Below are positions 1-6,897 of a DNA stretch of 39,053 bases, piece after piece. Below the pieces are notes generated by a model. It did not search any database. It worked only from the letters and a program-made list of their open reading frames with translations, and had not been told where the DNA came from. This stretch comes from Acidimicrobiales bacterium (GTDB taxonomy: Bacteria > Actinomycetota > Acidimicrobiia > Acidimicrobiales > JABEUL01), in contig DAHXLF010000006.1 in the NCBI GenBank assembly GCA_027371755.1, positions 1-39,053 of the forward strand, in the 5' to 3' direction. Positions within the stretch are counted from its first letter, which is position 1; every line of letters begins with the position of its first letter. The position numbers and the translations under genes were made by a program.

Positions 1-930
1 GACTCTGTAAGACGTTGGAGAAAAAGATTTGATGAGCATGGATTAAGTAATTTCGGTGAAGTTCTAAAGGGACGGGGAAGAAAACACAGTATTCCAGATT
101 CAAAAATAGAAGAGGTCGTAAAACTTACACTTGAAACTAAGCCCGAAGGTGAAACTCATTGGTCTGTTAGAACTATGGCTAAAGAAACTGGCTTATCCAA
201 ATCAACGATCCAGCGTATTTGGTCTTCACGAGGAATAAAGCCACATTTGGTAAAGACCTTTAAAGTCTCAAACGATCCAAAATTTGAAGAAAAACTTATC
301 GATGTAGTGGGATTATACTTAAATCCCCCCGACAAGGCAGTAGTCCTCTGTATGGATGAGAAGTCATCTATTCAGGCATTAGACAGAACTCAACCTTCTT
401 TACCTATAAAAAAAGGAAGGGCAGGCACAATGACTCATGACTACAAAAGAAACGGCACCACAACGTTATTTGCTGCTTTAAACGTATTAGACGGTACAGT
501 AACCGGAGAGTGTATGAAAAAACATAGACATGAAGAATTCTTAAAGTTTCTAAAGAAAATAGATAAAGAGGTACCAGAAGAACTCCAAGTTCATCTTATA
601 TTAGATAATTACGCCACCCATAAACATAACAACATAAAACTATGGTTAGATAAACATCCGAGATTTCATTTTCACTTTACACCGACTTCATCATCTTGGT
701 TAAATCTTGTTGAAAGATGGTTTAGAGATATTACAGATAAAGCAATTAGAAGAGGAGTATTTAAATCCGTACCGGATTTAATACAAGCTATAGAAGTCTA
801 TATTAATAAAAACAACAAAGATCCAAAACCATTCAAATGGACTCAGAGTGCAGAAGCAATACTAGAAAAAGTCAAACATGGAAGAGTTGCATTGCAGAAC
901 ACCAGTATCAATACTGGGACACTACAGTAG
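1..930 (+). CDS. IS630-family transposase, 5' end cut by window edge
   Basis: The reading frame is open from base 1, so the first ATG at 175 is internal and the gene begins outside the window. The visible start is the helix-turn-helix part: a WRKRFDEHG segment, then SVRTMAKETGLSKSTIQRIW. The DDE catalytic triad of the IS630/Tc1-mariner superfamily follows: Asp in CMDEKS (codon 119 of the visible frame), Asp in LILDNYATH (codon 202), and Glu in SSWLNLVERWF (codon 238). The 35-residue spacing between the last two fits the family. The last codons run into the element's right terminus at about 929. The frame has no internal stop, so this copy may still encode an active transposase. It has inserted into, or recombined with, an ISL3 element that continues immediately downstream. 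Confidence 0.9.
   Translation, partial: DSVRRWRKRFDEHGLSNFGEVLKGRGRKHSIPDSKIEEVVKLTLETKPEGETHWSVRTMAKETGLSKSTIQRIWSSRGIKPHLVKTFKVSNDPKFEEKLIDVVGLYLNPPDKAVVLCMDEKSSIQALDRTQPSLPIKKGRAGTMTHDYKRNGTTTLFAALNVLDGTVTGECMKKHRHEEFLKFLKKIDKEVPEELQVHLILDNYATHKHNNIKLWLDKHPRFHFHFTPTSSSWLNLVERWFRDITDKAIRRGVFKSVPDLIQAIEVYINKNNKDPKPFKWTQSAEAILEKVKHGRVALQNTSINTGTLQ
902..929. repeat. IS630 right terminal end with subterminal palindrome
   Basis: The palindrome CCAGTATCAATACTGG at 902-917 (7-bp arms, 2-bp centre) overlaps the terminal sequence CTGGGACACTACAGTA at 914-929. A second, decayed copy is at 2290-2317, with 15 of 16 terminal bases identical and its own version of the palindrome. The element probably ends at the TA near 928-929, since IS630 elements insert at TA. 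The opposite end lies outside the window, so the inverted-repeat partner cannot be checked. Confidence 0.7.
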
Positions 931-2086
931 GTCTAGGCTAACTTGTCCTTTGTGTAGTTTTACCACCAAAGCCCGCTATGACACCCGTCCAGTTAGTTCA
1001 ACCTGGCATCATTTAGACTTAGGACGGTGGCAATTAGAGATACAAGCTAATCTAAGACGGATTGACTGTCCAGTCCATAGGATACGTGTGGAAGGTGTAC
1101 CTTATGCGAGAACTTCTTCACATTTTACTAAAGACTTTGAAGATTTGGTAGGGTGGCTCGCTACGACGATGGATAAGAGTTCTCTATGTCGCCTGGTACG
1201 TATCGACTGGGATAGCGTAGGTCGCATTATTGAGAGGGTAATGGCCACTGGATTAGATCAAAGACGCTTAGACAATCTCTTTGTAGCTGGCGTAGATGAA
1301 GTGAGTTGGCGCAAAGGTCACTCCTACATCACATTGGTATCAAACCACGCCACTTCCAAGTTCATCTGGGGCAAAGAAGGCAAGGATAGCGCTACCCTGG
1401 ACTGCTTCTTTGATGAGCTAGGTAAAGAGCGCTCAGCTGAAATAACTGCAATTTCAATGGATATGGGACCAGCTTATGAAAAGTCGGCTAAAAAGGAGCA
1501 CCACGCTATCAATGCAATCATCTGTTATGACCCCTTCCATGTAGTTCAATTAGCCACTACTGCACTTGATAAGGTTCGAAGAGAAATCTGGCAAGAGATG
1601 CATAAACTAAAAGATCAAGATACAGCCAGAAAATTCAAGGGAGCCAGGTGGGCATTACTGAAGAATCCAGGTGACTTAAACGACGACCAAGCTACGACTC
1701 TTCGTAAACTAAAACGACAAGGAGGTACCCTATGGAGGGCCTATAAGCTAAAAGAAGCTTTGCGGGAAGTATTTACTGGAGATCTCACGCAAGAAGAGGT
1801 CAGTGAACTACTCGATCGGTTCTGCTCTATGGCACAACGTTCACGTCTAAAACCTTTCGTCAAAGTTGGTCAAACTATTAGAAAAAGGAAAGCTGGAATA
1901 CTGGCTGCAGTGAGACTTGGTATTAATAATGCAACGCATGAAGGACTTAACCGCAGGGTGCGTCTAATCATCAATCGTGCATATGGTTTTCATTCCGCTA
2001 ATGCAGCACTTGGTCTCATCATGCTAACTCTTGGACCCATCGAACATGTCCTACCGCATGAACGCTATCAAATCCCAGATCCCTGA
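931..2086 (+). pseudogene. ISL3-family transposase, N-terminus lost
   Basis: An ORF runs from 878 to 2086, but its first 18 or so residues come from the IS630 end read in another frame. True ISL3 similarity begins near SRLTCPLC, which is only the second half of the N-terminal zinc-binding region. It continues through WHHLDLGRWQ, the helix-turn-helix region (LVGWLATTMDKSSLCRLVRIDW), and the DDE domain with GVDEVSWRKGHSYITLV (first Asp), ISMDMGPAYEKS and CYDPFHVVQLA, ending at the C-terminal NRAYGFHSANAALGLIMLT. Roughly the first 35-40 residues of a normal ISL3 transposase are missing. It is most simply read as an ISL3 element truncated by the IS630 insertion and probably inactive. The rest of the frame is undamaged, so the truncation looks recent. 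Confidence 0.85.
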
Positions 2087-2136
2087 AGATTACCCACATC
2101 TATGCCTGGAGTCCCAAAAATTGCATCTTTGCTTTA

Positions 2137-2318
2137 TATTGACTTCGTCACCCTGGTTAAATCTTGTTAAAAGATAATAAAGAAGTACCGGAACAAAGCA
2201 ATTAGTAGCTTCCGGCGGAATTTGCAGACTTAGGAGTGTAGAGGTAATATTAAAAACAGTTACGAGGGGTAGAGTTGTGGTAGAGAACACTAGCATCAAT
2301 GCTGGGACACTACACTAG
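2137..2318 (+). pseudogene. decayed 3' end of a second IS630 element
   Basis: The DNA from 2137 matches the intact copy from about 680 on, with many changes. It shows the same TSS-xWLNLV stretch (here followed by a stop codon), then a deleted or scrambled section, then the same right end (GAACACTAGCATCAATGCTGGG...). Several stops and indels rule out function. Its upstream part is replaced by the ISL3 relic, and its right end abuts an istB fragment. The small minus-strand ORF across this stretch is a shadow. Confidence 0.75.
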
Positions 2319-2319
2319 A

Positions 2320-2523
2320 TACCTTAAATCATCAACTATTTTGACAACTAACTTAGGAATTTAATCTTGGGGAAAAGTATTTCAAGATCCAATGGTGGCA
2401 TCTGCAATGTTAGATTGCTTATTGCACAAAAGTGTAGCTTCCAACATTACAGGTGACTCATACAGGATGAGAACATATCAAGCAATATCAAAGTTAATAA
2501 CAAATGGGGGTGAAAGCCAATAA
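2320..2523 (+). pseudogene. C-terminal fragment of IS21 helper ATPase IstB
   Basis: Translating from 2320 gives YLKSSTILTTNLGI, a stop, SWGKVFQDPMVASAML, then DCLLHKSVASNITGDSYRMR and a natural stop at 2521. This matches the IstB C-terminus (the sensor-like TTN segment, the WGxVFxDP motif, the LLDRLLH region and GDSYRxR). One in-frame stop sits where the family has a SE or SD dipeptide. The Walker A and B parts are absent, because the IS630 end at 2318 interrupts the gene. The istA partner is not in the window. Confidence 0.8.
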
Positions 2524-2571
2524 TTAAGAGATCATAATTAAAACAAACTTAATAATTTGCTAGTAATTAGG

Positions 2572-2613
2572 TGGGGAATTTCAATTAGCAGGTCTGGGGA
2601 ATTTCAATTAGCA
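2572..2613. repeat. IS21 end: two 19-bp direct repeats
   Basis: The 19-mer TGGGGAATTTCAATTAGCA occurs twice without mismatch, at 2572-2590 and 2595-2613, separated by 4 bp. Multiple terminal repeats containing GGGGAATTTC are characteristic of IS21-family ends, and this pair lies just after the istB relic, where the right end is expected. The element probably ends near 2616. Confidence 0.75.
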
Positions 2614-2748
2614 TCACCATATCCGCCATAAAATGACCACGAGACGACGTTCATCCTAAAGAGCATGGGATCGTCGCTTTACTCAAATCATAGGACACCC
2701 TTTTAAAAAATGATCTTAATTTTGGCTCAATCGTCACAGTGGACTCTA

Positions 2749-2875
2749 TAGACAATCCCGAGGCGTGAATAGTTTTAAGGCCATGGGCGTTAGAGAAATA
2801 TTCTCATTTGTTTATAAAAAACGTTGCTTGCCTATGGCCTTAAAACCACTAATAACCATTGATGTCGATTGTCTA
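2749..2875. repeat. composite imperfect inverted repeat, 127 bp
   Basis: Outer arms TAGACAATC (2749-2757) and GATTGTCTA (2867-2875) are perfect complements. Inner arms at 2772-2788 and 2830-2846 (GTTTTAAGGCCAT core) match at 16 of 17 positions. The arm-to-arm gaps are 14 bp on the left and 20 bp on the right, so symmetry is imperfect. There is no coding potential. It could be the remains of a small non-autonomous element (MITE-like) or a large hairpin. Confidence 0.6.
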
Positions 2876-2890
2876 AAAGGTACTGTTATT

Positions 2891-2920
2891 AAAAAGCCTG
2901 AAGTTTCCGGGCTGGCTTTA
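2891..2920 (-). terminator. Rho-independent terminator after cbiX
   Basis: Read on the minus strand, AGCC-x(10-11)-GGCT forms a GC-rich stem followed by a T run (GGCTTTTT), starting within 10 bases of the cbiX stop. It is well placed to end the cbi transcript. Confidence 0.65.
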
Positions 2921-2925
2921 TCGTA

Positions 2926-3825
2926 TTAAGCCAAGAGATCTGTATTTAAGGTTCCCACTTTTGATTCAAAACCCGCTATCGGCCATCTATAAATACACAT
3001 ATCGCAGTTCATGTGGGCGCTATCCAGTAAAGCCTCTTTAAACCTTTCAAATATAACTTCTATAATCGATCGATCGCAGCCAAGTTCGGTTGTAATTGAA
3101 ACAGGAATTGCATTATTTTGCGACCAGTCGTTACATTGCTTATATATTCTATTGAGCAGCACTCCCGTAAACAGGAAATACGGTACAGCAATGATCTTAT
3201 TTACCCCTAAGGACTTCAGCTTATCCAAACCCGTTTGAACTTCAGGTTCTGCCAAGGAAACAAATGCAGGCTCAATCAAATTTGGGGTGTCTGGTCGTTC
3301 AATTAATAGCCTTGCAACCTTATAAAGATCCGAGTTTGCATCGGGGTCGGTAGAGCCTCGGCTTACGATAAGAGCACCAGTACCATCATTGGCGGATTCG
3401 AAAGAAGATTCTATCTTTTTTGCGAAAGCGTCAAGAATAAGGTGATGTATACCTATCGCATTTGCATATTTAAAAGTAACATTAGGATGTCGCAGTCGTG
3501 CCTTGGCAAGAGCCACCGGACCGTCATCCTTTAAGTGACCGGCTCCTAGCAGTACCAACGGGATAGCTATTATGGTTTGTATGTTTTGGTCAACTAAACT
3601 ATCTAATCCTTCGTCTAAATTTGGTTTGGCAAATTCGATAAAACCGCCTTGTACCTTAAGTTGTTTGATGTTCTTGTCCTCGGAAGACAAAATTTCGTTT
3701 TTAATGATATCTACCAGTTCCCAAAACTGCTTTATTGCCTCTTGGTCCTGGGAACCGTGACCGATAATAAAAATACCTGTTTTACTGAAATTGATATCGT
3801 GGTTTGTGTGATTATTTAAGTCCAT
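2926..3825 (-). CDS. cbiX: sirohydrochlorin cobaltochelatase CbiX, long form
   Basis: Inserts Co(2+) into sirohydrochlorin, the committing step of the anaerobic cobalamin pathway, in the cytoplasm. The 299-residue protein has two tandem CbiX domains. The first starts with IIGHGSQD, whose His23 is the usual active-site and metal ligand, and carries GAGHLKDD with His97 as the likely second catalytic His. The second starts with LIVSRGSTD, where Arg replaces His, so only the N-terminal half should hold metal, as in other long CbiX proteins. The C-terminus has the family's MNCDMCIYR motif (Cys274, Cys277) followed by AGFESKVG, a possible cluster or metal site. It is the last gene of the locus. A terminator upstream at 4021-4052 separates it from cbiC, so it may also have its own promoter. 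Confidence 0.88.
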   Translation of the reverse strand: MDLNNHTNHDINFSKTGIFIIGHGSQDQEAIKQFWELVDIIKNEILSSEDKNIKQLKVQGGFIEFAKPNLDEGLDSLVDQNIQTIIAIPLVLLGAGHLKDDGPVALAKARLRHPNVTFKYANAIGIHHLILDAFAKKIESSFESANDGTGALIVSRGSTDPDANSDLYKVARLLIERPDTPNLIEPAFVSLAEPEVQTGLDKLKSLGVNKIIAVPYFLFTGVLLNRIYKQCNDWSQNNAIPVSITTELGCDRSIIEVIFERFKEALLDSAHMNCDMCIYRWPIAGFESKVGTLNTDLLA

Positions 3826-4020
3826 CTGTTCTTGCTTTATAGTGGTAATTGATTTTTATCTTGACAGCAAAAAATTAATGCCTACAGACTGGGTTCTATA
3901 CCTAAATATAGGGTCGCGCCTTATCTTGTCGATCATTCTATTTATATAAGTTATAGGTTATCGTAAATTTAAATGGACAATGTGTAGTCTAAGCAAAACT
4001 CGTTACGGTTCACTCATCTT

Positions 4021-4052
4021 AAAATAAAAGAAAACGGTTAATGCCGAACCGT
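4021..4052 (-). terminator. intra-locus terminator between cbiC and cbiX
   Basis: On the minus strand, 36 bases after the cbiC stop, ACGGTT-CGGCATT-AACCGT forms a 6-bp stem followed by the T-rich tail TTTCTTTTATTTT. The same ACGGTTC arm can also pair with GAACCGT at 4005-4011, a longer alternative stem (10 bp with one G-T) that would disrupt the terminator. That arrangement resembles a terminator/antiterminator pair ahead of cbiX, but this is inference. Confidence 0.6.
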
Positions 4053-4087
4053 GACTTAATGAATCTAAAACGAATTCGATTTTAAAT

Positions 4088-4690
4088 TCAAGTGGCAGCC
4101 AATCGGATTAATGCGTTCGTTATGGCTGCGGCCATTGCCGAACCGCCTAGAATAGAACGATTGGTTATTGTTGCTTTGGTTGAGTTTTTAAGTTTTTGCT
4201 TTTGATCAACAGCTCCGACAAAGCCGACGGGGACTCCAATAGTAGCGATATCTTTGGAATTGGCGTAGTCTTCGTTACCCAAAAGTTCGTCGATAGCTGT
4301 TGGTGCGCAACCTACCACAACTATCAAATTGTCTTTAAAACGAGATAGTCCGTGTCTAATACCCAATGCGGACCTAGTCGGGCTTTCTGTTGAATTTTGC
4401 TTCAAATTTACGTCGTCAAGGAAGCAGAATTTGTGAGAATAATTTATGCCCACGGAGGTCATCTTAACATCAGTTAATATCGGGCACCCGTCATTAAGTA
4501 ATTCAATGGCTTTTTCTATGACGTTTGGTGAAAAATCAAAATCGTGTGTCAAATCTAAGTTACCCGTAGCGTGAATTACACGCTTGATAATAGTCTGCTC
4601 TTTATAATCGTATTTAGAAAATTGTTCGTCGTTTTCTAAAAGCTTGTTGATTATTCGGTAGCTTTCGATTTCAATCGGATGTGCCTTCAC
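4088..4690 (-). CDS. cbiC: cobalt-precorrin-8 methylmutase CbiC
   Basis: Moves the C-11 methyl to C-12, converting cobalt-precorrin-8 to cobyrinate. Its 200 residues are typical of the family. Family motifs are HPIEIESYRII near the start, RVIHATGN with the catalytic His40, ILTDVKMTSVGI, TRSALGIRHG and VVVGCAPTAI, and the end IGVPVGFVGAVDQK. In transcription order it sits between the ferredoxin gene and cbiX. It is followed by a strong terminator, so it is probably the last gene of the main cbi transcript. Confidence 0.9.
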   Translation of the reverse strand: MKAHPIEIESYRIINKLLENDEQFSKYDYKEQTIIKRVIHATGNLDLTHDFDFSPNVIEKAIELLNDGCPILTDVKMTSVGINYSHKFCFLDDVNLKQNSTESPTRSALGIRHGLSRFKDNLIVVVGCAPTAIDELLGNEDYANSKDIATIGVPVGFVGAVDQKQKLKNSTKATITNRSILGGSAMAAAITNALIRLAAT

Positions 4691-4843
4691 TGTATGTACG
4701 GTCTCTGTTTTTTCTGTAGTTAATTAACTGTATTGGTGGGCGTAGAAAAGATTTTTAATTGCAATAAATATGCTTGGTTTAATTTTAAATCATTGTGATG
4801 ATGGTTGTCGACGGTTATAATCAGTGATAGAACTCAGGCAAGG

Positions 4844-5110
4844 TCATATCTTACTAAATATCCAATCTTTTGCTGATTTGTCCGCATCAACTGATTTCAA
4901 AACTGAGCTGCAACGACCGGATTCCGAAAGCGATATTGCATCCTTGGGACATATCTCCAAACAATCCAAACATAGCGTACACTTATCAAAGTCGAATTTT
5001 AAATTTATCTTATCGGCTTTAATGGCTTTCGTGGGGCATGTGGTTATGCACGACCCGCAACCGGTGCATTTGCCGACTTCAAAGTTAAGTAATTTTTTCA
5101 ATAAGAGCAC
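4844..5110 (-). CDS. 2[4Fe-4S] ferredoxin in the cbi operon
   Basis: A small (88 aa) bacterial-type ferredoxin. The first cluster motif is CTGCGSCITTCP (Cys15, 18, 21, 25) and the second is CTLCLDCLEICP (Cys44, 47, 50, 54). Each motif also supplies the last Cys to the opposite cluster, as in clostridial-type ferredoxins. About 30 residues after the second motif have no known domain. The gene begins 8 bases after the cbiGH stop, so it is almost certainly co-transcribed with it. Ferredoxin-like genes occur in other anaerobic B12 operons (such as cbiW in Bacillus megaterium), but their role is not settled. Electron supply for cobalt reduction before adenosylation, or for the missing CbiJ step, are guesses. 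The plus-strand ORF overlapping it is a shadow. Confidence 0.88.
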   Translation of the reverse strand: MLLLKKLLNFEVGKCTGCGSCITTCPTKAIKADKINLKFDFDKCTLCLDCLEICPKDAISLSESGRCSSVLKSVDADKSAKDWIFSKI

Positions 5111-5118
5111 TTTTTGAT

Positions 5119-6897
5119 TTAAAGGCTGTACCCGCGAGGGGTATAAAAATATTGCATTACCGGTTTGGCATTAGATGCGCCTACTATCAAGGTTGTGTTC
5201 ATATCAACAGATTCCAGGTCAAAATCTTTAACGTGAACCAATTGGCAAACTTCATTGCTTCTATAGGCATTTTTTACAATTCCAACTAAGGTATTTGCTC
5301 CGCGGATTTCTTTGATTTGGTCAATTAAATATTTTAAGAGTTCTATCCGGTTGCTACTTTTGGGGTTATAGATCGCCATTGCAAAGTCATTGGCTAAAGC
5401 AGCATCTATCCGTTGCTTTATGGCTTTTTTGGAGGTGTGGAGATCCGACAAACTTATAACCGCAAAATCGTTTCCAAGTGGAGCTCCCAACTTACTGGCG
5501 GCACTGGAGGCGGCTGTTATTCCAGGTATGATTTCAATTCTTAAGTTTGAATACTCGTCCGAACCGTTACTGCTTTTTAGGGCACGATCTAGAATTTCAA
5601 AAAATAACGAAGCCATTGCATATATTCCCGAGTCGCCGGAACATATTATTGAAGCGCAGTAGCCCTCTTTTGCGTAACTTAGTGCAGATTCTACCCTCTC
5701 GGTCTCTTCACCGATACTCCAGTCTTCTATAAGTTGTGTTGTATTGGTCAAGCTGGAGATATAGCTGTTATATGCAGAGTATCCGATGATGGCATCTGAA
5801 CTCCTAATGGCCTCAATGGCTTTCGGAGTCAACAGCCCGATGTCGCCGGGTCCGATTCCGATTAAATTAATTTGCTTAGTTGGTTGCAATAGGCTTACGG
5901 CTAAGGTTAAATTAGCGGTCTTGGCTTTGTCTATGACCAGCTTGGAATCTTGATGTGTATTTATCAGTGCGGCAGCTTCTGCCACCGAAGACGTACCTAC
6001 GGTGTCGCTGACTACCTTTGAGGGATTGGGAACAGACACGCTGGCTAATTGCTCCGACGAGTAGTAGTTTATAGGTACATCGAGTTTGTGGGAAAGTTCA
6101 ACGACCGCAGGATGGTCCCTTCGAATATCAATTGTGTTTAATGTAGATATGGCTTTCAGGGATAAGTTTGATTTGTGAAAAGTTTTTTCCACAAAAGCCA
6201 ACAGTTGTTTAAAATTTGCATTTGTCGACAAACCTATACCAACATTTAGATTTTTTTCACGCAACAGGACTTGTGCTTCAGAATTGTCCGTATTGAAGTG
6301 GGGGTCGGAAGTGATTTTAATGTCGGCTGCAGCGGGTGCGTTTTTTACCGATGGAGTTAACTTTGTAAATTGTCTGGACTTGGATATTTTAAGAGGAAGT
6401 CTCGCGTGCCTGTCTTGTTCGTAATAGATCGGCTCACCGTCCGCTATTTTCCGTGATACCTGGGCGATATTTCCTTCACTTTTAAAGTTGCGAAATAAAT
6501 CAATGGAAATTTTCCCGTTTAAGTCAGTTAAGTTAGTTATAACATCCGTGGAATTTAGCAGATCGGCAACGTAACTCGACAGCAAATTTGCGTTGACGAT
6601 CTCTTTGTGTGAACTAATTAAAGACACTGCAAATTTGGAGTCTTCGTCTACGACTACAATTGCCGGATCGTTGTGTTTCGCCTCCAGCAGGGGAGCAACA
6701 AATCTAACGGCGATAGGTACAGCGGTAAAGAATATTATGGCGTCATATTTAAGGAAAGCTTTTTCGATTTCTGACTTAATATACTTTTTTTCTTTGGGCT
6801 CTACGATTTCAAACGGAAGTCTCGTCGCCAAAAGCTTGCCTTTGTTAGAAAAGACAAACGACGTGACTTTGGCGTTAGCAAATATCTGAAAACTCAT
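5119..6897 (-). CDS. cbiGH: CbiG-CbiH fusion: cobalt-precorrin-5A hydrolase and cobalt-factor III C17-methyltransferase
   Basis: The protein has two functions. Residues 1 to about 340 are CbiG, which opens the delta-lactone of cobalt-precorrin-5A and releases acetaldehyde. The N-terminal domain is seen at FFTAVPIAVRFVAPLL and DPAIVVVDEDSKFAVSL, and the C-terminal domain at NVGIGLSTN and VGTSSVAEAAAL. Residues from about 342 are CbiH, a SAM-dependent C17-methyltransferase that drives ring contraction: LIGIGPGDIGLLTPKA, GYSAY, CSGDSGIYAMA, IEIIPGITAASSAAS and the ending TPRGYSL. Some CbiG positions are unusual. The LSGHxGGAN segment expected after the DEDSKFAVSL stretch reads ISSHKEIVN here. 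The start overlaps the cbiET stop by ATGA, which implies translational coupling. No strong Shine-Dalgarno sequence is visible. Confidence 0.88.
   Translation of the reverse strand: MSFQIFANAKVTSFVFSNKGKLLATRLPFEIVEPKEKKYIKSEIEKAFLKYDAIIFFTAVPIAVRFVAPLLEAKHNDPAIVVVDEDSKFAVSLISSHKEIVNANLLSSYVADLLNSTDVITNLTDLNGKISIDLFRNFKSEGNIAQVSRKIADGEPIYYEQDRHARLPLKISKSRQFTKLTPSVKNAPAAADIKITSDPHFNTDNSEAQVLLREKNLNVGIGLSTNANFKQLLAFVEKTFHKSNLSLKAISTLNTIDIRRDHPAVVELSHKLDVPINYYSSEQLASVSVPNPSKVVSDTVGTSSVAEAAALINTHQDSKLVIDKAKTANLTLAVSLLQPTKQINLIGIGPGDIGLLTPKAIEAIRSSDAIIGYSAYNSYISSLTNTTQLIEDWSIGEETERVESALSYAKEGYCASIICSGDSGIYAMASLFFEILDRALKSSNGSDEYSNLRIEIIPGITAASSAASKLGAPLGNDFAVISLSDLHTSKKAIKQRIDAALANDFAMAIYNPKSSNRIELLKYLIDQIKEIRGANTLVGIVKNAYRSNEVCQLVHVKDFDLESVDMNTTLIVGASNAKPVMQYFYTPRGYSL

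Larger units (their letters stand above)
2524..2925. other. 402-bp non-coding stretch between IS relics and cbiX
   Basis: I see no gene. It holds the IS21 end (2572-2616), an imperfect inverted repeat (2749-2875) and the terminator of the cobalamin operon (2891-2920). Nothing recognisable lies between 2617 and 2748. Confidence 0.6.

Noticed and set aside
4824-5117. 97-codon plus-strand gene
   Set aside because: It is the antisense shadow of the ferredoxin gene, whose eight cysteines are perfectly placed.
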